DNA of 64,000 nt from Bacillus sp. EB106-08-02-XG196 (GTDB lineage Bacteria > Bacillota > Bacilli > Bacillales > Cytobacillaceae). The stretch spans positions 126,835 to 190,834 of the forward strand of contig NZ_JABWSY010000011.1 of NCBI RefSeq assembly GCF_013396335.1, given 5' to 3'. The position numbers and the translations under genes were made by a program. Shown piece by piece: positions 17,150 through 25,784 of this stretch (the first letter of the stretch is position 1; each line of letters starts with the position of its first letter). A model generated the notes under the pieces. It did not search any database and was not told the DNA's origin. It saw nothing but the letters and a program-made list of their open reading frames with translations.

Positions 17150-17407
17150 TTAATTTAATGTTTCAATTGTCGCTATTAATTGTTGCATTGCTTCTTGATC
17201 ATCGGAGCCCGAAGCTTCTAAACTAATCTCGGCATTGTAGGGGATGGCTAAAGATAAAACGCCCATTATCGATTTACAGTTAACTTTATGACCATTGTAG
17301 GTAAGGTAAATATCAGACTCGAATTGTGACGTTACCTGGACCAATTGGTTTATTGCGCGACTGTCTAAACCTGACTTTCTATTTAGTTGAATTGTTTTTA
17401 AGACCAT
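17150..17407 (-). CDS. HPr-like protein, Crh type, His15 replaced by Asp
   Basis: 85 residues with the HPr fold length. Around the phosphoryl-acceptor site it reads KSGLDSRA: position 15, His in HPr and Gln in Crh, is Asp here, while Arg17 is kept. The regulatory region VNCKSIMGVLSL keeps Ser46. It therefore cannot act in PTS phosphotransfer but could be phosphorylated by HPr kinase at Ser46 and serve CcpA, as Crh does. ATG 17407 gives the exact family length; the frame's longer N-terminus lacks a ribosome binding site. The usual crh neighbours (yvcJ/K/L) are absent. Confidence 0.8.
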   Translation of the reverse strand: MVLKTIQLNRKSGLDSRAINQLVQVTSQFESDIYLTYNGHKVNCKSIMGVLSLAIPYNAEISLEASGSDDQEAMQQLIATIETLN

Positions 17408-17478
17408 TGAGGAAACACTCCTTATCATTCTGGTTAATTCACACTCTTTTATGTATGAAAGATACAATCCAAATATGA

Positions 17479-17506
17479 CACCGTCCCCTTGGTGTTCCCT
17501 TGGTCC
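17479..17506. repeat. AACCNTCCCCTTGGT repeat family, copy 3
   Basis: ACCGTCCCCTTGGTGTT repeats the right arm of the 17092-17145 hairpin with one change, and is followed by a second CCCTTGGT. It lies just upstream of the Crh-like gene. Confidence 0.5.
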
Positions 17507-17508
17507 TG

Positions 17509-17751
17509 CTATATCCCTAGAATTTCACTTAATTTCTCTTGATCAAAACCCAAAACAACCTGTGATCCATTTTCATCCTCAACGACAGTAGCAGGTGTTG
17601 CAGAGGCACCTAATTCAACAATTTCATCAAGGTACGCAGGATTTTCTCTGATATTTCTATCCTCAAATTCAATCCCATTATCCTTTAACCATAATTTTTC
17701 AGCAGTACAAGGACCGCAGCCTTCTTGAGTGTAAATCACAACTTTACGCAT
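17509..17751 (-). CDS. Glutaredoxin-family protein (NrdH-like)
   Basis: 80 residues with a CGPC redox motif (YTQEGCGPCTAEK), TPATVV cis-proline loop and GFDQEKL C-terminal motif. It is a small thiol-disulfide reductase, probably reduced by thioredoxin reductase or bacillithiol. ATG 17751 is seven bases from AGGAGG; the upstream ATG 17757 is too close. Confidence 0.85.
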   Translation of the reverse strand: MRKVVIYTQEGCGPCTAEKLWLKDNGIEFEDRNIRENPAYLDEIVELGASATPATVVEDENGSQVVLGFDQEKLSEILGI

Positions 17752-17929
17752 ATCCATTCCTCCTTAAATCATTATATTTACCATCTTAAACTTTTCATTA
17801 ATAAAAGTCTCATTTCATGTTTATCATCATGTAGTGTTCATATAATCATTTACTTAACATACATATACAGTAAGAAGACAAGCTGTTGTATATAATGAAA
17901 AACAATGAAAAGGAGATAGGAACAAGGGG

Positions 17930-18652
17930 ATGGAGTTCTTACAAGAAATCATAACGAATTATGGTTCATTTTTATCATTAGACGCTTTGGTAGATGTATT
18001 AACAGATCCCGCAAGTTGGGGAATCATTGGCACCCTGGTCATTCTAGAAGGGTTATTATCAGCTGATAATGCGTTAGTACTTGCTGTTTTGGTAAAGCAC
18101 TTGCCTGAAGAACAACGAAAGAAAGCACTTTTCTATGGTATTATAGGAGCTTATCTATTTCGGGTAATTGCGATTGGAATTGGTGTTACTTTAATTAATA
18201 TTGGCTGGATCAAGATCGTCGGCGGTCACTATCTCCTTTGGCTGGTCCTCCAACACTTTATGAACAAAAGAGATGGAGAGGAAGATATTCAAACCAAACA
18301 AGTGGGTTTTTGGAGCACAGTCTTAACTGTAGAGCTTATGGATATCGCGTTTAGTATCGATAGTGTTATCGCTGCGTTTGGTGTATCAAATCAAGTTTGG
18401 GTCCTTTTTTTTGGCGGAATTTTAGGAATATTAATGATGCGTGGTGTAGCACAATTATTCTTAGCATTGATTGAAAGAATACCTGAATTTGAAACCACTG
18501 CATTTATCTTAATTGGAATTATTGGATTGAGAATGATTGCAGCAGCCTTTGGTTTCCAAATGCACGAAGTTATCTTCTTTAGTATATTAATCGGAATCTT
18601 TATAGGGACATTCCTTGTACATTTTTTGAAAGGAAAGCTGACAACTAGATAA
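17930..18652 (+). CDS. TerC-family integral membrane protein (second of two)
   Basis: 240 residues with the motif EGLLSADNALVLAVLVKHLP (~40) and a second ELMDIAFSIDSVIAAFGV (~136). Seven predicted membrane segments. Compared with the copy at 8164 it has about 25 extra N-terminal residues. The role is probably manganese or other metal export. AAGGAG is about 15 bases upstream of the ATG, an imperfect spacing, so the start is moderately sure. Confidence 0.88.
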   Translation: MEFLQEIITNYGSFLSLDALVDVLTDPASWGIIGTLVILEGLLSADNALVLAVLVKHLPEEQRKKALFYGIIGAYLFRVIAIGIGVTLINIGWIKIVGGHYLLWLVLQHFMNKRDGEEDIQTKQVGFWSTVLTVELMDIAFSIDSVIAAFGVSNQVWVLFFGGILGILMMRGVAQLFLALIERIPEFETTAFILIGIIGLRMIAAAFGFQMHEVIFFSILIGIFIGTFLVHFLKGKLTTR

Positions 18653-18664
18653 AAGTATGGTGAA

Positions 18665-18708
18665 AATGACTATCATGTTGCGAGTACAATTGATAGTCAT
18701 TTTTTTTA
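18665..18708. terminator. Intrinsic terminator between converging genes
   Basis: AATGACTATCA / TGATAGTCATT stem with a long T-run. Confidence 0.85.
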
Positions 18709-18709
18709 T

Positions 18710-19480
18710 TTATTTCAATCCCATTACACGAATTCTTTTGTAATCAGCTATCCATTTACCATCTATATATAAAATTCCTTTTAAATTGTTCTCCACCTTC
18801 GTTATTATTCTCTCGGTTCTTTCTTCATCAATACCTTCAAAAAAAGTATTTCCAAACATTTTAATCCAATTCCTTAATCCGTGTTCACCATCTAATGGGG
18901 TTGTCCTATCAAAGTGCTCTGCAAAGGTAACCCTGAACCCTGCGTCTTCCATCAAAGATGTATATTCACCAATACTAGGATAATACCAAGGGATTTGTTC
19001 CATGTTAAATTCAATTCCTGATTGATTTATTTGGTTAATAATTTCATTGGTAATAATCTGAACATTTCCTTTACCTCCAAATTCAGCAACAAATCTTCCA
19101 CTAGATTTTAAGCTGCGATAAATGCTTTGCAAACCCAATTTTGGCTGTTTTACCCAATGGAGAGTTGCATTAGAGAATACTGCATCAAATTCCGAATTGA
19201 ACCCTAAATCTGTCACTTCTCGTAGGACAAATTTTATTTCGGGGTATTTCACTAATGCTTGGTTAAGCATATTTTGTGAATTGTCTATCCCGACCACATT
19301 TCCTCCAATATCATACATTTTTTTTGCCAAATCACCTGTCCCACAGCCAAGATCAAGAATTTTCTCTCCTTCTTTTAAAGCTAATAAATCAATAAGATTA
19401 TTTCCGTACTTTGAAACAAATGAATGGTTTTGATCATATAGATTGGCATTCCAATTGTCTTTAGTGCTTTGAATTTTCAA
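18710..19480 (-). CDS. Class I SAM-dependent methyltransferase
   Basis: 256 residues. Motif I is ILDLGCGTGDLAKKM (~42), motif II acidic loop NVVGIDNSQNML, and FSNATLHWV is the post-II motif of trans-aconitate/malonyl-type (Methyltransf_11/25) small-molecule methyltransferases. TTG 19480 is nine bases after AGGAG; an upstream TTG 19486 is only three bases away. Substrate unknown. Confidence 0.85.
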   Translation of the reverse strand: MKIQSTKDNWNANLYDQNHSFVSKYGNNLIDLLALKEGEKILDLGCGTGDLAKKMYDIGGNVVGIDNSQNMLNQALVKYPEIKFVLREVTDLGFNSEFDAVFSNATLHWVKQPKLGLQSIYRSLKSSGRFVAEFGGKGNVQIITNEIINQINQSGIEFNMEQIPWYYPSIGEYTSLMEDAGFRVTFAEHFDRTTPLDGEHGLRNWIKMFGNTFFEGIDEERTERIITKVENNLKGILYIDGKWIADYKRIRVMGLK

Positions 19481-19648
19481 TATCAATTTCTCCTTTATCG
19501 ATTAAATATGTAGTCTTGAAGTACACTCATAAATTATGTTTAAAAAATTATTACCGAATGATTAAAAAGTTTTCTAAATTATTATAAAATAAGATAATAC
19601 TAAAAAGTTGTTATTTACACTTTTTTTACAATTAAGGGGGCAGGGTTT

Positions 19649-20527
19649 ATGCGTGAAGAGGGATACATAAAGGTAACTGGCGGAAGAGTTTGGTATCAGA
19701 AGTTTAATGAAAATTCCGTAGGGACCCCTGTCATCATTTTGCATGGAGGTCCAGGTTCATCAAGCTACTCATTAGAAGGTTTACAGGCACTCCAAGAAGA
19801 TAGACCTGTTATTTTATACGATCAATTAGGCTGTGGAAGGTCAGATCGTCCAACAGACACGTCTCTTTGGCAGCTTGACCGCTTTGTGGAAGAATTAGAT
19901 CAGGTAAGAGAAGCATTAAATTTAGATGAAGTACATATTTTAGGTCATTCATGGGGTACAACCTTGGCGGCCGCATATTGTTTAACAAAACCACGTGGGG
20001 TAAAGAGTGTTATTTTTTCAAGTCCATGCCTAAGTGCTCCCCGTTGGGAGCAGGACCAGATCGAAAATCTTAAAAAACTTCCTTTAGAAGTCCAAGAAAC
20101 CATTAAACAATGTGAGGAAAATGGAACCACCGATTCAGAGGAATTTAAAGCTGCCATTCAGGAATTTAACAAAGCATTTGTTTGTCGGGTACAGGAAGAA
20201 CCAGACCCTGAATGGGTTAAAAAGGGAGCAGGATATCGAAATCCGGAAATCTATAATATTATGTGGGGTCCATCTGAATTCAGCGTAAAAGGTAATTTAA
20301 AGTCTTTTGATTGTACATCCCGATTAAATGAAATCAGCAGTCCGACCTTATTTACATGTGGACGATACGATGAGGCTACACCTGAATCCACGCAGTACTT
20401 TAGCAGCCTAGTGCCTAATGGGCAATTTCATGTTTTTGAGAACAGTGCTCATATGCCTTATTTTGAAGAAAAAGATGAGTTTATACAAGTTGTAGGAAAT
20501 TTTTTAAATACAATCGATCTTGATTAA
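19649..20527 (+). CDS. Alpha/beta hydrolase, proline iminopeptidase family (S33)
   Basis: 292 residues with the oxyanion motif HGGPGSSSYS (~34), YDQLGCGRSDRP and nucleophile elbow GHSWGTTLA (~104), plus the Asp in CGRYDEATPES and His in NSAHMPYFEE completing the triad. HGGPG plus DQxGxGxS is diagnostic of proline iminopeptidase-like enzymes. It probably removes N-terminal proline from peptides; other amide or ester substrates are possible. No signal peptide. Confidence 0.88.
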   Translation: MREEGYIKVTGGRVWYQKFNENSVGTPVIILHGGPGSSSYSLEGLQALQEDRPVILYDQLGCGRSDRPTDTSLWQLDRFVEELDQVREALNLDEVHILGHSWGTTLAAAYCLTKPRGVKSVIFSSPCLSAPRWEQDQIENLKKLPLEVQETIKQCEENGTTDSEEFKAAIQEFNKAFVCRVQEEPDPEWVKKGAGYRNPEIYNIMWGPSEFSVKGNLKSFDCTSRLNEISSPTLFTCGRYDEATPESTQYFSSLVPNGQFHVFENSAHMPYFEEKDEFIQVVGNFLNTIDLD

Positions 20528-20535
20528 TCTCTAAA

Positions 20536-20563
20536 AAAAATCCACCATATTGGTGGATTTTTT
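20536..20563. terminator. Intrinsic terminator
   Basis: AAATCCACCA / TGGTGGATTT, 3-nt loop, then T-run. Confidence 0.8.
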
Positions 20564-20589
20564 AAGTTCAATGTCTAATTTACTAACTA

Positions 20590-21054
20590 TTACTCGTTCA
20601 TTCTATCCTGATCTAAAGCTTCGACTTCTTGTTCTTCTACATCGACATCCTGTTCTATAGCTTGGACTTCTTGTTCTTCTACATCGACATCCTGTTCTAT
20701 AACTTCGACAACATGATCAACTGCTTCGACATCATGATTTTGAAGGGAAACGGCAGAATGTTCTGCCGGATACTGAAATACGTCTGCCGCTTGAATAATA
20801 GATGGATCATAATACACAAATTCAACGTGCTGGTTATTATCGATATTCTGTTTTTTAAACTTCGTGTCCGCAACATGGATGTCTGAAGATTCATCTTTCC
20901 GGTCCTTCTTTTTTTTATACGACTTGTCCTTATAACGGATGTCTGAAGTTTCATTCTTTCTGTACTTCTTTTTTTCGAACTGCTTGTCCTTAACATGGAT
21001 GTCTGAAGATTCATCCTTATGGTGCTTCTTTTTATTCTTTCCTTTAGGTGACAT
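20590..21054 (-). CDS. Charge-segregated repeat protein, likely spore or envelope associated
   Basis: 154 residues in three blocks. Residues ~8-68 are three 20-residue basic repeats of the form KKK-x-x-K-x-E-x-SDI-x-x-x-D-x-x-x-x. The middle (~70-108) is mixed and slightly hydrophobic. The C-terminus has 14-residue acidic repeats (VEVIEQDVDVEEQE, VQAIEQDVDVEEQE) and a partial third. There is no signal peptide. Lys-rich/Asp-rich repeat proteins occur among Bacillus coat proteins, but I do not recognise this one. The nucleotide repeats make it prone to length change. TAAGGAGAG precedes the ATG. Confidence 0.75.
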   Translation of the reverse strand: MSPKGKNKKKHHKDESSDIHVKDKQFEKKKYRKNETSDIRYKDKSYKKKKDRKDESSDIHVADTKFKKQNIDNNQHVEFVYYDPSIIQAADVFQYPAEHSAVSLQNHDVEAVDHVVEVIEQDVDVEEQEVQAIEQDVDVEEQEVEALDQDRMNE

Positions 21055-21400
21055 TCTATTACTCTCCTTATTTATTTTTGTTTACAATCATATTAATGGT
21101 GTAAATAATGGAATTTGATTTGAATCATTTTCACTATTTGCACCTTTATATTGAAATTTCCATTATCAGCATATGCATTTAGTTACTAAAATTCCTGCAC
21201 TATTCGTCCAAAAGTACACAAGAAAAAGGCTAAAAAAGAAAAATATGGTATAATTCGGTGTAGATGTGTAGAATTTCGAATGGCTGGTGGATAAAATATT
21301 CGGACGGACATTCTCTGACATAGGTACCAGTGAGTAGCGTGGAGGAACTGCTTTACCACCAACATCATCAAGCTTGGGCTGTTAAAGAGGGTTTAAAGCA
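21055..21400. other. 346-bp gap, no supported gene
   Basis: Between divergent genes I see only short frames interrupted by stops. A G-rich stretch around 21330-21390 has a reading frame (VEELLYHQHHQAWAVKEGLK) that lacks a proper gene context and may be a relic. No fluoride riboswitch is recognisable before crcB. Confidence 0.5.
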
Positions 21401-21817
21401 TTGTCTTCATTTGAAAGAAGGCTGAAACGATTGAAACTATTATCCGTTATGCTTGGTGGATTCTTTGGAGCAATATCTAGATACAGTATCGGGGAATGGA
21501 TACAACCTGCTAATGGGTTTCCGCTGGGAACCTTATTAATAAATCTCTTAGGTTGTTTTTTACTTAGTTGGATCCTAACTGTGATAACGATAAAGAAGTC
21601 TATTAGAGTCGAATTTACTTTATTTATAGGTACGGGGTTTATCGGTTCATTCACAACTTTTTCTACCTTTTCAGTTGAGACCATACTGTTATTTCATAAT
21701 GGGCAAATTGTGTATGGGGTCATTTATATTTTAGTGAGCATAATTTTCGGAATATGGCTTGCTTACCTTGGCTTTAAATTGGCTTGTATTAATGTAGAAA
21801 AAGGGGAAACACATTGA
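21401..21817 (+). CDS. crcB: CrcB/Fluc-type fluoride channel subunit 1
   Basis: Up to 138 residues with four membrane segments. The family hallmarks are GGFFGAISRYSIG and GSFTTFSTFSVET. Fluc channels export fluoride as dual-topology dimers; Gram-positives often encode two homologous subunits side by side, as here, that form a heterodimer. TTG 21401 has AAAGAGG ten bases upstream; ATG 21449 is an alternative. The stop overlaps the next gene's start. Confidence 0.88.
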   Translation: MSSFERRLKRLKLLSVMLGGFFGAISRYSIGEWIQPANGFPLGTLLINLLGCFLLSWILTVITIKKSIRVEFTLFIGTGFIGSFTTFSTFSVETILLFHNGQIVYGVIYILVSIIFGIWLAYLGFKLACINVEKGETH

Positions 21818-22170
21818 TTTGGTTAATCGGTATAGGCGGTTCTTTTGGGGCAGCCGCTCGATATTTATTGGGTAATTTTATAAATAGAAAAAAGAAACTC
21901 AGTCCTTTCCCACTGGGGACTTGGCTAATCAATATTACGGGTTCCTTTCTATTGGGGGTATTGGCCAATCTTCATCTGTCGAATGAAATCAGTGATGGGG
22001 TATGGTTTTTTGTTGGGATAGGGTTTTGTGGAGCTTACACCACTTTTTCAACCTTCGGTTATGAAACAATAACCTTGTTACAATCAAATAAAAAAGTTTT
22101 GGCAGGTATATATGTTTTATCATCCGTATTTGTAAGTATCTTAACAGCGGCGATAGGGTTTCTTATATAG
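21814..22170 (+). CDS. crcB: CrcB/Fluc-type fluoride channel subunit 2
   Basis: 118 residues, four membrane segments, motifs GGSFGAAARYLLGNFI and GAYTTFSTFGYET. It starts at TTG 21814, overlapping the upstream gene by four bases, with GGGGAAACACA before it, so the two are translationally coupled. It likely pairs with the preceding subunit in opposite membrane orientation. Confidence 0.88.
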   Translation: MIWLIGIGGSFGAAARYLLGNFINRKKKLSPFPLGTWLINITGSFLLGVLANLHLSNEISDGVWFFVGIGFCGAYTTFSTFGYETITLLQSNKKVLAGIYVLSSVFVSILTAAIGFLI

Positions 22171-22293
22171 TTGGGGGATTTCGTATCTGTGAGAATAGAA
22201 CGTGCCGGACAAAATGAAAAACGGTTATTTTCTATACGGTTAACGGAAAATAAGAGAGGGGAACTTGGCAATCTAATTTGGGGGTACAGAACT

Positions 22294-23418
22294 GTGAATT
22301 CTAAATATGGACCATTATTTAAGTCATTTACATTTAAAAACGGAGTTGAAATAAAAAATCGAATCGTAATGGCACCAATGACGAATTGGTCATCGAATCC
22401 TGATGGAACTGTGACAGAAGCAGAAGTCAATTATTATGCCAGGCGCTCCGCCGGAGTAGGAATGGTCATTACCGCATGTACATATGTTACAGCGAATGGA
22501 AAAGGTTTTCATGGTGAATTTGGCGGGGACAGAGATGAATTAATTCCTAGCTTACAAAAGCTAGCGACTGGAATTAAAGAGCAGGGAGCTAAAGCCATTT
22601 TACAAATTTTTCACGGCGGAAGGCAGGTACCACCTGAATTAATCCCAAATGGTGATGTAGTTAGTGCAAGCAGTATTCCTGTAGAAGGAGTCGGAAAGCC
22701 TGTACCAAGAGAGTTATCTGAACAAGAAGTAGAATCCATTGTGCTTGACTTTGGTGAGGCTGCCCGACGAGCGATTGAAGCAGGTTATGATGGTGTTGAA
22801 ATCCACGGCGCAAACGGCTACTTAATTCAACAATTTTTCTCTCCTCATTCCAATCGCCGAGAAGACCGCTGGGGAGGCAGTCTCGAGGATCGCTTAACCT
22901 TTCCGTTAGCAGTTGTCGATGAGGTAAAGAGAGTGGCAGCTGAGCATGCAAATGGCCCATTCATTGTCGGTTATCGCTTTTCACCGGAAGAGTCCGAAAC
23001 TCCAGGCATCACAATGGCCGATACACTTGTCCTGCTAGATGCTCTTGCAAAAAAAGACTTAGATTACCTTCATGTTTCATTACAAGATTTTTGGTCAACT
23101 CCTAGGAGAGGGGTGGATGATACCCGTTCACGAATTGAAATTATTCAAGAACGAGTTGGTGACGATGTGCCTGTGATTGGTGTTGGGTCTATTTATACTC
23201 CGGATGAAGCTCTAAAAGCTATCCAAACAGGGGTTTCACTGATTGCATTAGGCCGGGAGCTCATTATCGATCCAGATTGGGTGCAAAAGATTTCGGAAGG
23301 TAAAGAGACAGAGATTGTTACAAGAATTAACAAAGATAACCAGGAACAGTTAGTGATCCCAGATCCACTGTGGCAAGCTATCATTCATACACCTGGTTGG
23401 TTCCCGGGAGTTAATTAA
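22294..23418 (+). CDS. NADH-dependent flavin oxidoreductase, Old Yellow Enzyme family (YqiG-like)
   Basis: 374 residues forming an FMN TIM barrel. Seen: NRIVMAPMTNW at the N-terminus, QIFHGGRQ, and the signature GYDGVEIHGANGYLIQQF with SPHSNRREDRWGGS. The wording recalls B. subtilis YqiG. It reduces activated alkenes or enals; the physiological substrate is unknown. I placed the start at GTG 22294; the frame runs open from 22171 but that part does not look like the family. It follows the crcB pair by 123 bp. Confidence 0.85.
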   Translation: MNSKYGPLFKSFTFKNGVEIKNRIVMAPMTNWSSNPDGTVTEAEVNYYARRSAGVGMVITACTYVTANGKGFHGEFGGDRDELIPSLQKLATGIKEQGAKAILQIFHGGRQVPPELIPNGDVVSASSIPVEGVGKPVPRELSEQEVESIVLDFGEAARRAIEAGYDGVEIHGANGYLIQQFFSPHSNRREDRWGGSLEDRLTFPLAVVDEVKRVAAEHANGPFIVGYRFSPEESETPGITMADTLVLLDALAKKDLDYLHVSLQDFWSTPRRGVDDTRSRIEIIQERVGDDVPVIGVGSIYTPDEALKAIQTGVSLIALGRELIIDPDWVQKISEGKETEIVTRINKDNQEQLVIPDPLWQAIIHTPGWFPGVN

Positions 23419-23421
23419 TAG

Positions 23422-23456
23422 AAAGAGTTCATCCCTAATTTGGATGAACTCTTTTA
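23422..23456 (+). terminator. Intrinsic terminator
   Basis: AAAGAGTTCATCC / GGATGAACTCTTT stem (23422-23434, 23442-23454). The ~280 bp after it hold nothing recognisable. Confidence 0.8.
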
Positions 23457-23736
23457 CTGTTTATATTCAACATTATAAGAATCTTCCCAGAATGAACTGA
23501 TAGTATCCTATTTTGGTTCGGACTTTGGACCACAATTTCAGGCTTAGCACCCTATTTATTTATCCAGGATTTATCCTATATTGGTTTATTTCTCCTATTA
23601 ACCATACAGGGATGAGAAATCATCATCTATTTTGGAGAGACTGTTTTGACAAAATAACTTGAATAAAATATTAGAACAGATAAATAATAGTCTTAGTGTT
23701 AACATAACACTAATCTTCAATGTGGAGGGATATACT

Positions 23737-23871
23737 TTGAATATACTCTTTAGCATACTAAGAGCTTTAATGCTTTTCGGAATTAGATTAACCTATTTCA
23801 TTAACTATCTTCAATCAAAGTTGAATTTTATGTTAAGGAAGCAGGTTAAGCTGAGCCCAGTGTATTCATAA
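23737..23871 (+). CDS. Small hydrophobic/basic protein, unknown
   Basis: A 44-residue frame beginning at TTG 23737, seven bases after GGAGGG. It contains a hydrophobic run (ILFSILRALMLFGIRLTYFI) and a basic tail (KLNFMLRKQVKL). A good terminator follows at 23900. It could be a membrane-associated small protein; no family is recognised. Confidence 0.5.
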   Translation: MNILFSILRALMLFGIRLTYFINYLQSKLNFMLRKQVKLSPVYS

Positions 23872-23899
23872 AGTATTGTCTGTTTCGCATTGTCGTAAG

Positions 23900-23932
23900 G
23901 AAAGGTGAGCATAGCCCTATGCTCGCCTTTTT
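23900..23932 (+). terminator. Intrinsic terminator
   Basis: AAAGGTGAGCATAG pairs with TATGCTCGCCTTT (one G-U) before a T-run. Confidence 0.8.
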
Positions 23933-24084
23933 TAAATGGAAAAAAGTCCATTATACCACTTCCAATTTCAGTAATGCTGTATATTTTTTATGTAAGCGCT
24001 TTAAAAATTAACAAAATAATTAAAATAGTCAAATAATATTGACGAAGCCCTTTTACAGTGATAATCTTATTAATAATTTAAAAT

Positions 24085-24352
24085 GAATCAATGACGAGAA
24101 GAGTAGGATTTGCTGTTTGTCCCTAAGAGAGTCGACATTTGCTGAGAGTCGATGGCAGGGCTTATCTGAAAATCATCTCCGAGATGTGTAGCTGAAAATC
24201 TGAAAGTAAGCTATACCGGAATAATCCGCCGTTACATGGGACACGTATAATCAAAATACGTTGATCGAGAGCCGCAGCCTGGTGATTTTTGCTGCGGAAG
24301 TAGGGTGGTATCGCGAGTTAACTCGTCCCTATTCAAGGGGCGGGTTTTTTGT
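24085..24352 (+). promoter_or_regulatory. T-box leader of ilvA
   Basis: The leader shows Stem I features (GACGAGAAGAGTAG and AGAGAGTCGACATTTGCTGA), the conserved T-box sequence AGGGTGGTATCGCGAGT (24302-24318), and a terminator ACTCGTCCCT / AGGGGCGGGT plus T-run (24321-24350). The antiterminator would use the T-box side. In the expected specifier position after CTGAA the sequence offers ATC at 24172-24174 (Ile), fitting a gene for isoleucine biosynthesis. TTGACG at 24039 with GATAAT at 24060 is a possible promoter, although its 15-bp spacing is short. Confidence 0.92.
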
Positions 24353-24424
24353 TGTTTACAAAAACCTAAAAGAGCCTTTCTAAAATGATGGCAAATTTTT
24401 AAAATGAAAGAGGAGGAAAGTGAA

Positions 24425-25696
24425 ATGAATCAACAAGTTGACCAAAAAGAAAAAGCCTTTCAAGTAGAGGATATCATTATTGCAAGCCACACCATTAAGG
24501 ATGTGATTTCGCCAACTCCTCTACAGTATAATCACTTATTATCAGAGCGATATGGCTGTCATATTTACTTGAAGAGAGAAGACCTGCAAAGTGTTCGCTC
24601 CTTTAAAATCCGCGGTGCTTATAATCGCATTAAGAAGCTAACAGAGGAAGAATTAGAAAATGGGATTATCTGTGCCAGTGCTGGTAACCACGCACAGGGA
24701 GTCGCTTATTCTTGCAATCATTTAAAAATTAATGGAAAAGTCTTTATGCCAAGTACCACTCCAAAACAAAAGGTGAATCAAGTGAAATTTTGGGGTAAGG
24801 AAAATGTAGAAATTGTTTTGGTAGGAGATACCTTTGACGACGCTTATGAAAAAGCGATGGAATGCAGTCAGGTTGAAAATAGAACGTTTATCCACCCATT
24901 CGATGATCCAGACGTTATTGCTGGTCAAGGGACAGTAGCAGTAGAACTGCTGAATGAATGCCCAGAAAAAATCGATTACCTATTTGCGGCAATTGGTGGT
25001 GGAGGCCTTATCTCGGGTGTTGGTACGTATATGCAGCATTTCTCACCAGAGACAACATTAATTGGTGTCGAGCCGCAGGGTGCCGCAGGAATGAAGGAGT
25101 CGATTTCAAAAGGTGAAGTAACTTCATTGAAAGAAATTGACCCATTTGTTGACGGTGCAGCGGTGAAGACTGTCGGTTCCATGACCTATAATATCTGCAA
25201 AGAGTTCGTAAAGGATATTGTTGTTGTTCCTGAAGGAAAGGTTTGTACGACATTACTAGCACTTTATAATGAAAATGCGATCGTCGTTGAGCCTACAGGT
25301 GCGCTGTCAATTGCAGCGTTAGATGAATATGCCGACGAAATAAAAGGGAAAACAGTTGTCTGCATCGTCAGTGGAGGTAACAATGATATCGGTCGTATGC
25401 AGGAAATTAAAGAGCGCTCGAAGCTCTATGAAGGACTGCGACATTATTTTATCGTCCAATTTCCACAACGCCCAGGTGCATTACGTGAGTTTCTCGATGA
25501 TGTTTTGGGACCAAATGATGATATCAGCCATTTCGAATATACGAAAAAGAACAATCGTGAAACCGGACCAGCTTTAGTCGGGATTGAACTAAAAACCAAA
25601 GAGGATTACTATCCATTAATGGAACGGATTAAAGCAAAGGGATTTGTCTTTCGCGAAGTGAATAATGACAGTACCTTGTTCCAAATGCTTGTATAA
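24425..25696 (+). CDS. ilvA: Threonine deaminase (threonine ammonia-lyase)
   Basis: 423 residues, matching B. subtilis IlvA in length. The PLP lysine lies in SVRSFKIRGAYNR and the PLP phosphate loop in AAIGGGGLISG. The C-terminal single ACT-like domain (~335-423, LRHYFIVQFPQRPGALREFL) is the short form. The enzyme converts threonine to 2-oxobutyrate, the first committed step to isoleucine. ATG 24425 is eight bases after AGGAGG; ATG 24404 precedes the site. Controlled by the T-box leader upstream. Confidence 0.95.
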   Translation: MNQQVDQKEKAFQVEDIIIASHTIKDVISPTPLQYNHLLSERYGCHIYLKREDLQSVRSFKIRGAYNRIKKLTEEELENGIICASAGNHAQGVAYSCNHLKINGKVFMPSTTPKQKVNQVKFWGKENVEIVLVGDTFDDAYEKAMECSQVENRTFIHPFDDPDVIAGQGTVAVELLNECPEKIDYLFAAIGGGGLISGVGTYMQHFSPETTLIGVEPQGAAGMKESISKGEVTSLKEIDPFVDGAAVKTVGSMTYNICKEFVKDIVVVPEGKVCTTLLALYNENAIVVEPTGALSIAALDEYADEIKGKTVVCIVSGGNNDIGRMQEIKERSKLYEGLRHYFIVQFPQRPGALREFLDDVLGPNDDISHFEYTKKNNRETGPALVGIELKTKEDYYPLMERIKAKGFVFREVNNDSTLFQMLV

Positions 25697-25698
25697 AA

Positions 25699-25724
25699 CA
25701 AAGAGCCCGCTAATGGGCTCTTTA
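25699..25724 (+). terminator. Intrinsic terminator after ilvA
   Basis: AAAGAGCCC / GGGCTCTTT with a short loop and A/T-rich tail. Confidence 0.8.
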
Positions 25725-25784
25725 TTATTGGCTGTTTTCGCAAAGATTGTTGTTTTTATTATTGGTTAATAACGTTTTTTGCTT

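Noticed and set aside
21055..21400. Fluoride riboswitch before crcB
   Set aside because: The conserved GGNGATGG and CTGATG elements were not found by eye.
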